Source: a virus
Strand: one strand, 5' to 3'
Length of the DNA: 29,817 nt
Virus record (IMG/VR): IMGVR_UViG_3300031885_000078
Span: 1 to 29,817 of that record
Below the pieces are notes generated by a model. The model did not search any database. It was not told where the DNA came from and saw only the letters and a program-made list of their open reading frames with translations. A program made the translations under genes and the position numbers. Each line of letters opens with the position of its first letter. Within the stretch, counting starts at the first letter, position 1. Positions 29,074 through 29,817 of the stretch are shown here, piece by piece.

Positions 29074-29817
29074 TCAGCGGCTCCAGCGTGGCCTCAAGCC
29101 GCATCACTGACAAATGAGCATCGCTGATGCCTTGAAAGCGCTGCGCCCGCCACTGGCGCATCGTGCCACATTGCAGCCACCGAATGCGCTTTCCACGGTT
29201 TCCAATGCTTCCAGTGTTGCAGTGCCGGAGTTGGCTCCAAGTCTCGCCGTCGAGCGTGTAGCTTGTCCAAATAGCAGGATTGGCGCTAAGCGCTACACGG
29301 CCAGGCAACGCCACGAGTTCTAGCTCATGGAAAATTGCGCCCTTGGCCTCGTTGTAGATCATCTGAGTGCCGAATTCCCAAGCCACAGGCTGGCCCCAAT
29401 GCGTCGAGATGTTTTCAACGATGCGCCCATGCACTGCGCTAGCAGGATTTCCAACTAGCCATTGGTCATAGCAGTAGACAAAATGCCGCGCCAGATATTG
29501 ACCAGTCTCAGTCAAAGAGCTGACCAATTCAAACCATACTTGCGCTTGCATCGATTGAGATGCAGTGCCGTTGTAAACCAGCGTGCGATCTGGCAGATGG
29601 ATGTATAGCAACCATTGGCCATCAAGTAGCCGCGACTCCATCAGCACAGTTGATAGCTGCGCTTCTGTGTAGGTTGAAAGGATGCGGTCTATCTCTGTTG
29701 TAGAAATATGCTGCGACTGGCTATTAGCACCGAGATACACGCCAATGGCCTCGCCTCTGCCACTGCCGAGGAATGCCATGTTATCCATGAAAAGCGCCGC
29801 TGCATGTGTGCCAACCA
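29066..29817 (-). CDS. Packaged-DNA stabilisation protein, P22 gp10-like (partial, N-terminus beyond the right edge)
   Basis: About 249 codons are visible and the frame stays open through the right edge (upstream codons read VGTHAAALF before MDNMAFLGSGRGEAIGVYL), so the ATG at 29788 is internal. MDNMAFLGSGRGEA..VYLGANS, then HISTTEIDRILSTYT and GQWLLYIHLPDRTLVYN, fit the gp10 / Phage_stabilise family, a beta-propeller-rich tail factor that closes the portal vertex (P22 gp10 is 472 residues). Roughly the first half is missing. Confidence 0.82.
   Translation of the reverse strand, partial: VGTHAAALFMDNMAFLGSGRGEAIGVYLGANSQSQHISTTEIDRILSTYTEAQLSTVLMESRLLDGQWLLYIHLPDRTLVYNGTASQSMQAQVWFELVSSLTETGQYLARHFVYCYDQWLVGNPASAVHGRIVENISTHWGQPVAWEFGTQMIYNEAKGAIFHELELVALPGRVALSANPAIWTSYTLDGETWSQLRHCNTGSIGNRGKRIRWLQCGTMRQWRAQRFQGISDAHLSVMRLEATLEPLNV

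Overview
This window is most of the genome of a tailed phage with P22/Sf6-like (podovirus-type) architecture, or a contig from one. The evidence is a P22-type portal, scaffold and coat run, a P22-type gp10 and ejection-protein run, a tailspike, and a short lysis block. I see no rRNA, tRNA, CRISPR array, insertion sequence, integrase or CI-type repressor. A betaproteobacterial (Burkholderiales-like) host is my guess from the flavour of the small phage families; it is weakly supported.

Layout. (1) Positions 1-5710, minus strand, read right to left: a DUF3310-like gene, terS, terL, a 95-residue gene with its own promoter and terminator, portal, scaffold, and coat cut by the left edge. (2) 5711-5873: a G/C-run, hairpin-rich spacer. 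(3) 5874-8097, minus strand: a Toprim/RepA-type primase-helicase and a 58-residue HTH regulator. (4) 8098-8220: divergent control region. (5) 8221-19732, plus strand: a long early block. It holds a Sak4-type ATPase, a DUF669 ssDNA-binding protein, a SNF2 helicase fused to a DNA methyltransferase, an HTH protein, a Cas4-like exonuclease, a Gly-Tyr repeat protein, a second SF2 helicase, a VRR-NUC nuclease, a ribbon-helix-helix protein, a MazG-like hydrolase and a run of tiny membrane and zinc-binding proteins. Most of these genes are joined by ATGA or short overlaps, which implies coupled translation. (6) 19727-21693, minus strand: lysis genes (3TM holin, M15 endolysin, several small membrane proteins). 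(7) 21782-29817, minus strand: tailspike, three ejection proteins, head-tail proteins and gp10, cut by the right edge.

The two edge genes (coat on the left, gp10 on the right) are near neighbours in P22-like phages (coat - gp4 - gp10). The window therefore looks like a circular or circularly permuted genome opened between them, lacking the coat C-terminus, a gp4-like gene and the gp10 N-terminus.

How it works together: TerS/TerL package DNA through the portal into a scaffolded coat shell. gp10 and a needle-like protein plug the head. Ejection proteins in gp7/gp20/gp16 order and a tailspike deliver the DNA. The early block supplies primase-helicase, annealing/recombination functions (Sak4, DUF669, Cas4-like exonuclease), DNA modification and nucleotide-pool functions. 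The points most worth a second look are the moron-like cassette between terL and portal, the promoter-associated repeat it shares with the small-protein cluster at 18.9 kb, the helicase-methyltransferase fusion, the exonuclease with an extra Cys4 set, the expanded Gly-Tyr repeat gene, the zinc-knuckle membrane protein and the G-rich spacer.
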